From JAJQCI01 sp964388305 (GTDB lineage: Bacteria; Bacillota; Clostridia; Lachnospirales; CAG-274): a stretch of DNA of 18,585 nt. Under the pieces are notes generated by a model. That model did not search any database, was not told the DNA's origin, and saw only the letters and a program-made list of their open reading frames with translations. A program made the translations under genes and the position numbers. The stretch is from the NCBI GenBank assembly GCA_964388305.1, contig CAYMAA010000022.1, forward strand, positions 1 through 18,585, written 5' to 3'. Shown here in pieces: positions 6,784 to 13,500 of the stretch (position 1 is its first letter; the number at the start of each line of letters is the position of its first letter).

Positions 6784-8244
6784 TTACATTGAACCTGTTC
6801 TTGAAAATACTGTTCCTATGGTGTGAAAAAGTATTTTTATATCAAGGCCCGTGTTCCAATGCTTAATGTATTCGGTATCAAGAGCAACAATTTTTTCAAA
6901 ATCGGTAATATTACTTCTTCCGTTTACCTGCCACATACCTGTAATGCCCGGCTTTACAGCAAGCCTTGAACGGTGATGAAGCGAATATTTTTCCCACTCG
7001 TCCAGTGTTGGGGGTCTTGTTCCCACAAGACTCATATCGTTTTTAAGTACGTTGAAAAACTGCGGAAATTCGTCCAAGCTCCAATCCCTTATATAATTGC
7101 CAATGCCTTTTTTAATTTTGCCGTTGGCAAGCTTTTTACAGCCGATAATTCTCGGGTCATAGTCCAGCTTAAACATCATACCGTCCTTAACACGGTTTTG
7201 CTTCATAAGCTCCGCCTTGCGTTCCTCCGCATCCATATACATACTTCTGAATTTGTAAATTTTAAACTTTTTGCCGTTTCTGCCAACTCTCACTTGAGAA
7301 AAGAATATGGGGCCGGGTGACTGTATGTATATTAAGGGAGCTAAAATAACAAAAAGTACGCAGGTAATAAGGCAACCTACAATTCCTCCCAATATATCCA
7401 AGCTTCTTTTAATAAAAGCCTGCCTGTATGTTATAAAGTTAAGACCTGTTGTTAAAACAGTATATTGCCCAAACCTTTCAACAAAGCGTTTAATACTGTC
7501 CCCATCTCCGGCTATGGAATGAAACAGCTTTAAATGAACAACAACTCCCATTTCCTCAATTTTGCTTAACAACTCGCCGCTGCAAGACATATCATCAGGT
7601 AAATTAATAAATACCTCGTCAACCCATTCCTTGCAAATATAGTTTATAACCGTGTCTGCATCCGCAACTATAGGGATATCCTCAATAACCTGCCCAATTC
7701 TGTTTTTATCCAAAAGGGCAATTCCCGAAATTTTGCAGCTTTCATAATTAAAGCTTTTAATGCTGTCCAAAACTTCATCAAGGTTTTTATCGCAAGCAAT
7801 AATAAGCAGCGACCTATCTCCGTCGGTTTTAAATCCGCTGTTTTTGTGATAAAGCTTAAGCAAAAGCCTTATGCAATAGCTGAAAACAGCATATATAATA
7901 AGCGCTGTTACAGTTAAAACCCTAAAGCTTTCATAGTTATTTTGAACTACAAAAAAGTAAGCCATTATAATAAGACCAACAATGCAAACATGTTTAAAGG
8001 TTTCCCTAAACTCCAAATAATAACCTCTTTTAAGAACATTTTTCATACTGTCAAAAAACAATATAACAGCAAAATCAAAGAAGATGATTATTATTGTGAA
8101 ATTTATAATAACATCCTTAGTAATAGGGCAATTTAAACCAAAAAAGTATATAAAAGCTATAGCAAAAGAAATGCAAAGACAAAGTATATCGGCAATTATA
8201 AAATCCAGATGCTTAATCCATCCTTGTAATCTCTTTTTATACAT
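6784..8244 (-). CDS. Undecaprenyl-phosphate sugar phosphotransferase (WbaP/polyprenyl glycosylphosphotransferase type)
   Basis: Membrane enzyme that starts glycan assembly by moving a sugar-1-phosphate from a nucleotide sugar to undecaprenyl phosphate. The 486 residues fit the large WbaP-like class: four N-terminal membrane segments (~15-130), a soluble nucleotide-binding-like middle part (~140-260), a membrane or re-entrant helix (~278-302, DILGGIVGCLITCVLF) and the catalytic bacterial sugar transferase domain. That domain shows KIYKFRSMYMDAE, the Asp-Glu pair in LDEFPQFFNVLKNDMSLVGTRP, and KPGITGMWQVNGR. The sugar cannot be read from sequence. The ribosome binding site (AAAGGG) is weak. It is the last gene of the operon, 88 bases after the secreted Ser/Thr-rich gene and separated from it by a hairpin. 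Confidence 0.92.
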   Translation of the reverse strand: MYKKRLQGWIKHLDFIIADILCLCISFAIAFIYFFGLNCPITKDVIINFTIIIIFFDFAVILFFDSMKNVLKRGYYLEFRETFKHVCIVGLIIMAYFFVVQNNYESFRVLTVTALIIYAVFSYCIRLLLKLYHKNSGFKTDGDRSLLIIACDKNLDEVLDSIKSFNYESCKISGIALLDKNRIGQVIEDIPIVADADTVINYICKEWVDEVFINLPDDMSCSGELLSKIEEMGVVVHLKLFHSIAGDGDSIKRFVERFGQYTVLTTGLNFITYRQAFIKRSLDILGGIVGCLITCVLFVILAPLIYIQSPGPIFFSQVRVGRNGKKFKIYKFRSMYMDAEERKAELMKQNRVKDGMMFKLDYDPRIIGCKKLANGKIKKGIGNYIRDWSLDEFPQFFNVLKNDMSLVGTRPPTLDEWEKYSLHHRSRLAVKPGITGMWQVNGRSNITDFEKIVALDTEYIKHWNTGLDIKILFHTIGTVFSRTGSM

Positions 8245-8269
8245 AATTAAAACCCTTTTACTTAAATTT

Positions 8270-8320
8270 ATGTACCTATACTCAGGAACAGCCCTAAAAC
8301 TGCCCCTGAATAAGGTACAT
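8270..8320 (-). repeat. Inverted repeat/mRNA hairpin between the secreted protein and the priming transferase genes
   Basis: ATGTACCT (8270-8277) pairs with AGGTACAT (8313-8320), and inside it TCAGG (8282-8286) pairs with CCTGA (8305-8309). No T-run follows on the minus strand, so it is not a standard terminator. It could stabilise or process the mRNA and lower expression of the transferase relative to the upstream gene. Confidence 0.6.
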
Positions 8321-8332
8321 AAGTATACAAAA

Positions 8333-9052
8333 TTACTTAGTTGCTACCCAAACAGTTCCTGAGCCTAAAACTCTAACAGTAACTGTCTTAGATGCGTAAT
8401 CAACACCTAAAACCTTCAGCTTGCTAAAGTTACCTGTTTTAGGATTATAAAATCCTACAACAACATTAGAATCAGCCTCTGTAAGATTGTCAACCACAAA
8501 TGTTGCAACACTTACTTTGTTAGTTGCAGTTCCTGTTGCGGAATCTGTCTGGCTGAGTGAAATACCCTCAGAAATGGTTTTTGTACCACTTGCTCCGGGA
8601 ATAACTCCGTCTAAAGTGCCTGATTTTTCAATCGTATCAAACTTTTTAGCGGAAGCTTTTGATGCGCCTGCAGCTGCTGTTTTGCCGCTGCTTACATCAT
8701 AAGACACCTTTCCGTAAACAGCACTTCCTGTAGACTCATTGTAAGTAATAGCCTTACCTGTTGAGGCTGTACCGCTGACTACTAAGGAAATCCTGCCGTT
8801 TTGACCGGTAACAGTGTTAGATGCGGTTGTTCCAATGCCCTTTGCGTCTATAGACAAGCTAACGGCGTCGGAGCTTGAAGCCTCAGATGTTGATGATGAA
8901 ACCTGAGCCGCAACCGATGTGCTGCTGCCGCCGGAAGAGGCGGGCTTTACAAGACTTGAATGGTTAGTTTTACTTGGAGCGCCAAAAACGCTGGAAGCGG
9001 AAACTGCCATTGCACCGGCTAAAACTAATGATACTAAAGCTTTCCTGTTCAT
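8333..9052 (-). CDS. Secreted Ser/Thr-rich protein of unknown function
   Basis: A 239-residue exported protein. Residues 1-24 are a signal peptide (cleavage likely after VFG-A). Residues ~30-65 are a Ser-rich low-complexity stretch, a possible O-glycosylation region. The rest is dominated by Ser, Thr, Gly, Val and Ala with alternating beta-strand-like patterns, and no cysteine. The end (NVVVGFYNPKTGNFSKLKVLGVDYASKTVTVRVLGSGTVWVATK) looks like a compact beta domain. No sorting signal, membrane anchor or known enzyme motif is seen. A very strong AAGGAGG ribosome binding site and hairpins on both sides suggest higher expression than its operon partners. Its place between the LCP ligase and the priming transferase points to a role with the surface glycan, as carrier, matrix or acceptor; this is inference. 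Confidence 0.8.
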   Translation of the reverse strand: MNRKALVSLVLAGAMAVSASSVFGAPSKTNHSSLVKPASSGGSSTSVAAQVSSSTSEASSSDAVSLSIDAKGIGTTASNTVTGQNGRISLVVSGTASTGKAITYNESTGSAVYGKVSYDVSSGKTAAAGASKASAKKFDTIEKSGTLDGVIPGASGTKTISEGISLSQTDSATGTATNKVSVATFVVDNLTEADSNVVVGFYNPKTGNFSKLKVLGVDYASKTVTVRVLGSGTVWVATK

Positions 9053-9091
9053 ATCGCTTTCCTCCTTTCCTCAAAAATATATATCAATAAA

Positions 9092-9109
9092 CGGTATATT
9101 TTTACACCG
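9092..9109 (-). terminator. Hairpin after the LCP gene, possible partial terminator
   Basis: CGGTATA (9092-9098) pairs with TACACCG (9103-9109) around a TTTT loop (one G-U pair on the RNA). It lies just past the LCP stop and is followed on the minus strand by TTTATT. It may partly stop transcription or block 3' decay before the secreted protein gene. Confidence 0.4.
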
Positions 9110-9110
9110 G

Positions 9111-10193
9111 TTATTGCGCATTGGTCTGCTCTCTGTAAAACATATCCAAAATTACGGGAACGAGAGCGTCTGTATCAGCGTAATACTCATCAAAGGTATC
9201 TGTTGCGTGACCCTCGCCGGGGACAACCCAAAAGCTGTCGCCGTCAAGTCCTCCGCTTGCCAAAATATCCACCGCTATGTTAAGATATTGCGCTCTGTAC
9301 ATATTTGTTACCATATCGTTTTCGGCAATATCCAAAAGCTTTTCAACAATATTTGCGTCTGTTTTGGATTTTTCAACAAGCGCACTAAAATAACCCAATA
9401 TATATTCCTTCTGCTGATTCATTCTTAAAAGAGCGGTATTATCTTTATTAATATCTCTGTATCTGACAAATGCCTCTGCCTGTTCGCCCATAAGCTTTAC
9501 CTTTTCCCCGTAAATGAATGAGGGATCTCTTGTTTCCATTCCCTCGGTGGGTACTGTTACTGTAACGCCGTCTACCGCATCATTTAGCTTTGGCACAATA
9601 TCTACGTTTGTTGCCACATAGCTGTCTATCTTTAAACCGTTTAAAAGTTTGGAAACCGCCTCAACGGTATAATCGCAGCTTTTTTCTCTTCCATCGCCGT
9701 AGGAGTAAGCCATAGTAATGTGGTCAAGCGCCGTTCCCAGCTCTTTGCCGTTTTCCTCACCGACATAGGTATCAGTAACGGTAATTTCCATCATTGTATC
9801 TCTTGGGATAATAAGCACCTTTACCTGATTTCTCGCAGTATCGTCCGCCAATAAAAACAATCCGTCAGACTGCCCGGCATCACCGGCAAGAGTGGTTTTT
9901 GTAAAATCACCCGCTCTGTCCACACCCATGCAAAGCACTGCTTTAACATAGTTGTTTCTTATATATTTTTTGCCATTGTACACAACCGAGGCGCCGCTAA
10001 AATCCAAGCTGTTTTCCTCAAGAGATTTTTCAGTATAGATGCTTTGCGCATTTACCTGCTTTGCAAGCTCTTTTTTTTCAAGCTCTTTATATGTAAATCC
10101 GATTATTATTACAATAAATATAATAAGCAGAATACAGCCTAAAACAATAAACAACGGCTTAAGCCTTTTAATATCAAAATAACCGTCTTTCAT
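9111..10193 (-). CDS. LytR-CpsA-Psr (LCP) family glycopolymer ligase
   Basis: Membrane-anchored transferase expected to attach an undecaprenyl-linked glycopolymer to the cell wall. There are 360 residues from the ATG at 10193, chosen because CGGGGAG lies just upstream; an in-frame ATG at 10211 lacks a site. One membrane segment lies near residues 13-35. The LCP core follows: VLCMGVDRAG, a QSDGLFLLADD segment, IIPRDTM with the conserved Arg-Asp pair, LDHITMAYSYG, DAVDGVTVTVP, and the late Arg cluster FVRYRDINKDNTALLRMNQQ. The core is complete, so it is probably active. It lies 18 bases downstream of the BY-kinase gene. Confidence 0.9.
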   Translation of the reverse strand: MKDGYFDIKRLKPLFIVLGCILLIIFIVIIIGFTYKELEKKELAKQVNAQSIYTEKSLEENSLDFSGASVVYNGKKYIRNNYVKAVLCMGVDRAGDFTKTTLAGDAGQSDGLFLLADDTARNQVKVLIIPRDTMMEITVTDTYVGEENGKELGTALDHITMAYSYGDGREKSCDYTVEAVSKLLNGLKIDSYVATNVDIVPKLNDAVDGVTVTVPTEGMETRDPSFIYGEKVKLMGEQAEAFVRYRDINKDNTALLRMNQQKEYILGYFSALVEKSKTDANIVEKLLDIAENDMVTNMYRAQYLNIAVDILASGGLDGDSFWVVPGEGHATDTFDEYYADTDALVPVILDMFYREQTNAQ

Positions 10194-10211
10194 AAATACT
10201 CCCCGTAACAA

Positions 10212-10964
10212 TTATTTATTGAAGATTTTAAACTTTTTAGTTTTTTGAGATGATGACTTTTTGGAATAGCCATAGCCGTATTTATAGGTGTTATAGTATT
10301 TGCCGTACTTATAATAGTACTTGCTTGCTTTCATATCCACCTTATTAAGAACCACGCCCAAAATTCTGCACCCCGAATTTTTAAGCTGGTTTCTAACCTT
10401 TTGTTCAACACGGTAGCTAACCTGACCGCTTTCAACCACCATAATTGCGCCGTCGCAGTTTTTGGAAATAATTGCTCCGTCAATAAGGCTTGCCATTGGG
10501 GGTGTATCTACAACAATATAGTCGTAAGCGCTTTTGCCGTACTTAAAAATCTCGCCAAACAAATCCTCCTCCAAAAGCTCCGTTGGGTTTGGGGAATAAG
10601 GCCCGGCAAAAATAATATCCATACCGTCAACATCGGTTTTATATATAATATCCTTTAAGCTTTTTTGCGCGCTTAAATATTGAGAAAGACCGTAAATCTC
10701 ACCGTTTACATTGTATCTTGCGGCAATAACGGATTTTCTTATATCCGCATCAACAAAAAGCACTCTTTTGCCTATTTGAGTAAATGACCTTGCCACGGCA
10801 AAGGTTATATCGCTTTTGCCCTCATCGGGCACACTGCTTGTAAACATAATTGCACGGATACTTGAACCGCAAAACTGTATATTTGTGCGCAGTGTATTTA
10901 TTGCCTCACTATAAAATGTACTTTCGTTAATTTCTCTTTTAAGCTTTAAAACTTCCCCATTCAT
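10212..10964 (-). CDS. cpsD: Capsule BY-type tyrosine kinase (CpsD/CapB/YwqD-like)
   Basis: Cytoplasmic tyrosine autokinase that pairs with a Wzz/CpsC membrane partner to control polysaccharide length and export. The Walker A region is SSVPDEGKSD (43-52, K50), Walker A' is VLFVDAD (68-74), and Walker B is YIVVDTPP (149-156). The C-terminal tail carries ten tyrosines between residues 216 and 233, the phosphorylation cluster typical of the family. The usual GKST is GKSD here, a minor Walker A variant. The ATG overlaps the TGA of the Wzz gene (ATGA), a sign of coupled translation and a 1:1 complex. The PHP phosphatase of the same operon would reverse the tail phosphorylation. Confidence 0.92.
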   Translation of the reverse strand: MNGEVLKLKREINESTFYSEAINTLRTNIQFCGSSIRAIMFTSSVPDEGKSDITFAVARSFTQIGKRVLFVDADIRKSVIAARYNVNGEIYGLSQYLSAQKSLKDIIYKTDVDGMDIIFAGPYSPNPTELLEEDLFGEIFKYGKSAYDYIVVDTPPMASLIDGAIISKNCDGAIMVVESGQVSYRVEQKVRNQLKNSGCRILGVVLNKVDMKASKYYYKYGKYYNTYKYGYGYSKKSSSQKTKKFKIFNK

Positions 10965-11788
10965 TGCTTTTTCTCTCCTTTGGCTTTATTTGCGGATTTA
11001 GCCGCAAACCTGTATTTTTGCTCCGCTTTTACGCTTTTTCTGACCATTTCCTGCTTATCAGCCTCATCATCATTTGTTCTAAGCGGTACAGACGCAAGAA
11101 CCGGAAGCTCCAAATACCTTGCAACATCATCCTCGGACTTGATTGTATCATCAAGAAGTGTTTTAACAATAACAATTCCGCATACTACAAAAGCGCCCAG
11201 CAACGCGCCTATTAAAGCGTTCTTTTTTGTGTTTGGCCCTGCGGGTAAAAGGGGCACCTCTCCGTCCTCAATCATCTTAGGCGGCACCATTTCCATAATT
11301 TCGCCTATATATTCGGAAGAAGTGCTTGCAACACAGTCTGCAATAGCCTTTGCTCTTTCGGGATTAACATCCGTTACCGTAATGGAAAGTATACGGGTAT
11401 CGGTAGGGTTGTTAATGGTAATCATTTGAGCAAGCTCCTTATGCGTCATATCCAACCCCAATTCTTCAATAACATCCTCCAATACGGGACGGCTGGTTAC
11501 AACTATCATATAGTCCAAGGTGAGCTGTGTGCCTATCTGCAAATTGGCTAATGTGGAAAGGGTGGTTTCCTTAGATAATACATAAACCATTGCGGTAGAG
11601 TTATAAACGGGAGTAATAACAAACTTGCTGTAAGCTCCGAAAATACCGCCGCATATAACCATTGCGGCAATTATGTACAACAGCTTTTCCTTTAATGCGA
11701 AAAGCAGCTCCGCAATATTTATCTCCGCATCATCGTTATTGGAAACACTTGGGGTTTTGTAAACATTTGTTTTGGCTTTTTCTTCCAT
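10961..11788 (-). CDS. cpsC: Wzz/CpsC-type chain-length determinant and kinase activator
   Basis: Polysaccharide co-polymerase of 275 residues with two membrane helices (about 36-56 and 190-210) around an outside domain with DTRILSITVTDVNPERAKAIADCVA, typical of Wzz proteins. A Pro-rich stretch (VPLLPAGPN) precedes the second helix, as in the family. The cytoplasmic tail after TM2 (about 65 residues, Lys-rich at the end) would contact and activate the BY-kinase, whose gene overlaps by 4 bases. AGAGG precedes the start. A truncated homologue sits immediately upstream. Confidence 0.9.
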   Translation of the reverse strand: MEEKAKTNVYKTPSVSNNDDAEINIAELLFALKEKLLYIIAAMVICGGIFGAYSKFVITPVYNSTAMVYVLSKETTLSTLANLQIGTQLTLDYMIVVTSRPVLEDVIEELGLDMTHKELAQMITINNPTDTRILSITVTDVNPERAKAIADCVASTSSEYIGEIMEMVPPKMIEDGEVPLLPAGPNTKKNALIGALLGAFVVCGIVIVKTLLDDTIKSEDDVARYLELPVLASVPLRTNDDEADKQEMVRKSVKAEQKYRFAAKSANKAKGEKKQ

Positions 11789-11826
11789 TTTTAAATTATC
11801 CTCTTTTCATAATATTTTTATTGATT

Positions 11827-12294
11827 TCATCGCGGTTCAACGTCATTTTCAAGAATTATCGGCGGATTTGTTTCAAAAATTTCGCCAAATTCATTTGCGG
11901 CGGCTTCCGCAATAGCGTTTGAAAGCCTGCTTGCACGATCCTTGTTTTTATCGGTAACGGTTATTTCGAGTATTCTTGTTTCCTCAAGGTTTACCACCTC
12001 AAGCTCGCCTTTAAGCTCCTCACAGGTCATATCCTCGCCTGAAGCTTCAATAGCCTTTTCCAATATATTGTGAGTATATATAACGGAAACATAGTCCTTT
12101 GTGAGCTGAGTGCTTAACAGCAGGTTTCCGTATGTTGTAAGAGCTGTATCGTTTGTTTTTACAAACAGGACAGAGCTTACGCTGTGATAATATATTTTTC
12201 TGTAAAGCTTGTAGGAACCAAGCAAGGCAAACCCAAGCAATACTATAATAATGGGTATAATTACCTTCTTTTTTAAAAGATTACCCACATACAT
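11827..12294 (-). CDS. Truncated Wzz/CpsC-like protein lacking the second membrane helix
   Basis: A 155-residue homologue of the neighbouring CpsC. One N-terminal membrane helix (~10-30) is followed by a Wzz-like outside domain aligning along its length: STQLTKDYVSV against GTQLTLDYMIV, and EETRILEITVTDKNKDRASRLSNAIAEAA against DTRILSITVTDVNPERAKAIADCVA. It stops with a TGA after PPIILENDVEPR, where CpsC goes on to its Pro-rich motif and second helix. Nothing in the 38 bases before cpsC encodes the missing part. The frame is clean and there is an AAGGG site, so it is probably translated. The ATG at 12294 is preferred over 12303, which lies too close to that site. It could modulate the Wzz oligomer or be a decaying duplicate. 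Confidence 0.8.
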   Translation of the reverse strand: MYVGNLLKKKVIIPIIIVLLGFALLGSYKLYRKIYYHSVSSVLFVKTNDTALTTYGNLLLSTQLTKDYVSVIYTHNILEKAIEASGEDMTCEELKGELEVVNLEETRILEITVTDKNKDRASRLSNAIAEAAANEFGEIFETNPPIILENDVEPR

Positions 12295-12370
12295 AAATAT
12301 CATCCCTTAATATTTTTTTAATTAAAATACTCCCCGTATGTCTGCAAATGGGTAAAATTTTTCTTCCTTA

Positions 12371-12399
12371 ATTATATAATAATATAAACATCCCACAAA
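12371..12399 (-). promoter_or_regulatory. Candidate internal promoter before the Wzz-like genes
   Basis: On the minus strand TTTGTG (12394-12399) is followed after 17 bases by TATAAT (12371-12376). The -35 is weak. It lies in the 177-base gap between the phosphatase and the truncated Wzz gene, where no gene or strong terminator is visible. Confidence 0.35.
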
Positions 12400-12471
12400 C
12401 ATAAATGCCGCTACTGATTTTTAACGAATTGACCTCTTTTTTAAGACTTGTGCCGTTAAGCATAAATGGCA

Positions 12472-13188
12472 TTATTGATTAAGCATTTTCAAAGCATTGT
12501 CGTACACAAGTTCTTTAATGTAGGCTTTTTCAAAATTTTTGGCAAGCCACTTTATTGCTCCGCTGATTTCGGGCGGGCGAAAATCCAATCTGTGCATATC
12601 TGTTCCCAAAACATATATAACACCTGCTTTAACCTGCCTTCTGCACCAGCGTACATTTTTATTGAAAAAGCTGCCCTGTAAGCTTGAAAAATTCATTTGC
12701 AAACAACAGCCGACTTCCAAAATTTCTTTAAGACTTTTGTTTTTTCTTAAACAAGCATACCTTTCCACATGGGCAAGCACGGGTACATAGCCGCAGGCGC
12801 TAATATCCCTCAGGCCTTTAAAAACGGTACTGTATGACTCGCCCGGGGAAAACTCCACAAGCACATATCTGCCGCCGCCCAATGTGTACGCCTCACCGTT
12901 GTTGAGCCTGTTTATAAGATCGCTCTTATAGTAGGTTTCCTGCCCTAAATAAAGCTTAAAGCCGGGCAAAATTTTATTTATTCTTTTTCTTAAATCATCA
13001 AGTATCCGCTCATAATCAAAAGGATTATCTCCTCCAAGGTCGTGAGGGGTTGCAACAACTGCTCTCACACCCTGTTTGTATGAACGGACAAGCATTTTTA
13101 CAGCCTCTTTCATACTTCGGCAGCCATCGTCAACTCCCGGTAAAATATGGGCGTGAATGTCAATTATCGGTATATCGGGACACTTCAT
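12472..13188 (-). CDS. cpsB: PHP-family tyrosine-protein phosphatase (CpsB/YwqE type)
   Basis: Cytoplasmic metal-dependent phosphatase that removes phosphate from the BY-kinase tyrosine tail. The 238 residues fit the family. Metal-binding motifs in order: IDIHAHILPGVDDG (H12, H14, D20/D21), ATPH (H49), GQET (E84), AHVER (H140, E142, R143) and GTDMHR (D197, H199). The last motif is normally GT/SDxHN, and the change to HR is conservative. It is the first gene of the leftward operon, with a perfect consensus promoter upstream. The ribosome binding site (GGAAG) is modest. Confidence 0.93.
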   Translation of the reverse strand: MKCPDIPIIDIHAHILPGVDDGCRSMKEAVKMLVRSYKQGVRAVVATPHDLGGDNPFDYERILDDLRKRINKILPGFKLYLGQETYYKSDLINRLNNGEAYTLGGGRYVLVEFSPGESYSTVFKGLRDISACGYVPVLAHVERYACLRKNKSLKEILEVGCCLQMNFSSLQGSFFNKNVRWCRRQVKAGVIYVLGTDMHRLDFRPPEISGAIKWLAKNFEKAYIKELVYDNALKMLNQ

Positions 13189-13238
13189 AATAAAGACACT
13201 TCCAAAAATATTTATAAAATCTACATTTTATCACCTGT

Positions 13239-13267
13239 ATTATATATCAAGCTAACATAAATGTCAA
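13239..13267 (-). promoter_or_regulatory. Consensus sigma-A promoter of the capsule operon
   Basis: On the minus strand a perfect TTGACA (13262-13267) and a perfect TATAAT (13239-13244) are exactly 17 bases apart. Transcription should start near 13232, about 44 bases before cpsB. Such a strong promoter suggests high basal expression or control by a repressor. Confidence 0.85.
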
Positions 13268-13271
13268 GAGT

Positions 13272-13371
13272 TTTAACCAAGAAAGAAAAAACCGCTCTTA
13301 GGCGGCGCGGCAATTTGCCTAAAGGGAATGAGCCGGCAGCCTTCGGTTAAAGAGGAAAGCGGCGAAAGCCG
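13272..13371. other. GC-rich, highly self-complementary intergenic element
   Basis: Within the 312-base gap between the divergent cpsB and lyase genes, this stretch is clearly richer in G+C than its AT-rich flanks and lacks a long ORF. Complementary arms: TTTAACC (13272-13278) with GGTTAAA (13345-13351); TTAGGC (13298-13303) with GCCTAA (13317-13322); CCGCTC (13292-13297) with GAGCCGG (13330-13335 area, one bulge); and CGGC-GAAA-GCCG (13360-13371), a GNRA-capped hairpin. It matches no riboswitch class I can recall. It could be a regulatory RNA, an insulator or a mobile-element remnant. Confidence 0.55.
13286..13305 (-). terminator. Terminator-like hairpin on the minus strand upstream of the capsule promoter
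   Basis: Read on the minus strand, CCGC and GCGG (13292-13305) form a short stem around CTAAGA, followed by six T residues (13286-13291 as A on the plus strand). It lies upstream of the cpsB promoter, so it would stop leftward antisense transcripts before the capsule operon, or end a small RNA from the element at 13292-13384. Confidence 0.45.
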
Positions 13372-13424
13372 AGAGGGAATATACTTGACAGAGGACGCTT
13401 GTATTTAGTAAAAATGCACAAAAG

Positions 13425-13470
13425 TTGACAAGTTATTTATGCAAAATTATTCAACACGGTATGTTATAAT
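13425..13470 (+). promoter_or_regulatory. Promoter region of the PL9 lyase gene
   Basis: Two candidates. An extended -10, TG-T-TATAAT (13462-13470), without a good -35, would give a leader of about 24 bases. TTGACA (13425-13430), 17 bases from TATTCA (13448-13453), is the other. GTTGA (13424-13428) and TCAAC (13451-13455) form an inverted repeat around the latter that could be an operator. Another TTGACA at 13385-13390 has no good -10. A -10 with a poor -35 often means activator control. Confidence 0.45.
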
Positions 13471-13500
13471 ATAATTACATTAATATAAAGGAGGTTTATT

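Noticed and set aside
13317..13340. Cobalamin riboswitch core (AAAGGGAA followed by GCCGG)
   Set aside because: The B12-box and the GGTGAAAATCC-like segment are missing, so the similarity is superficial. c-di-GMP, c-di-AMP and SAM-I cores were also looked for and not seen.
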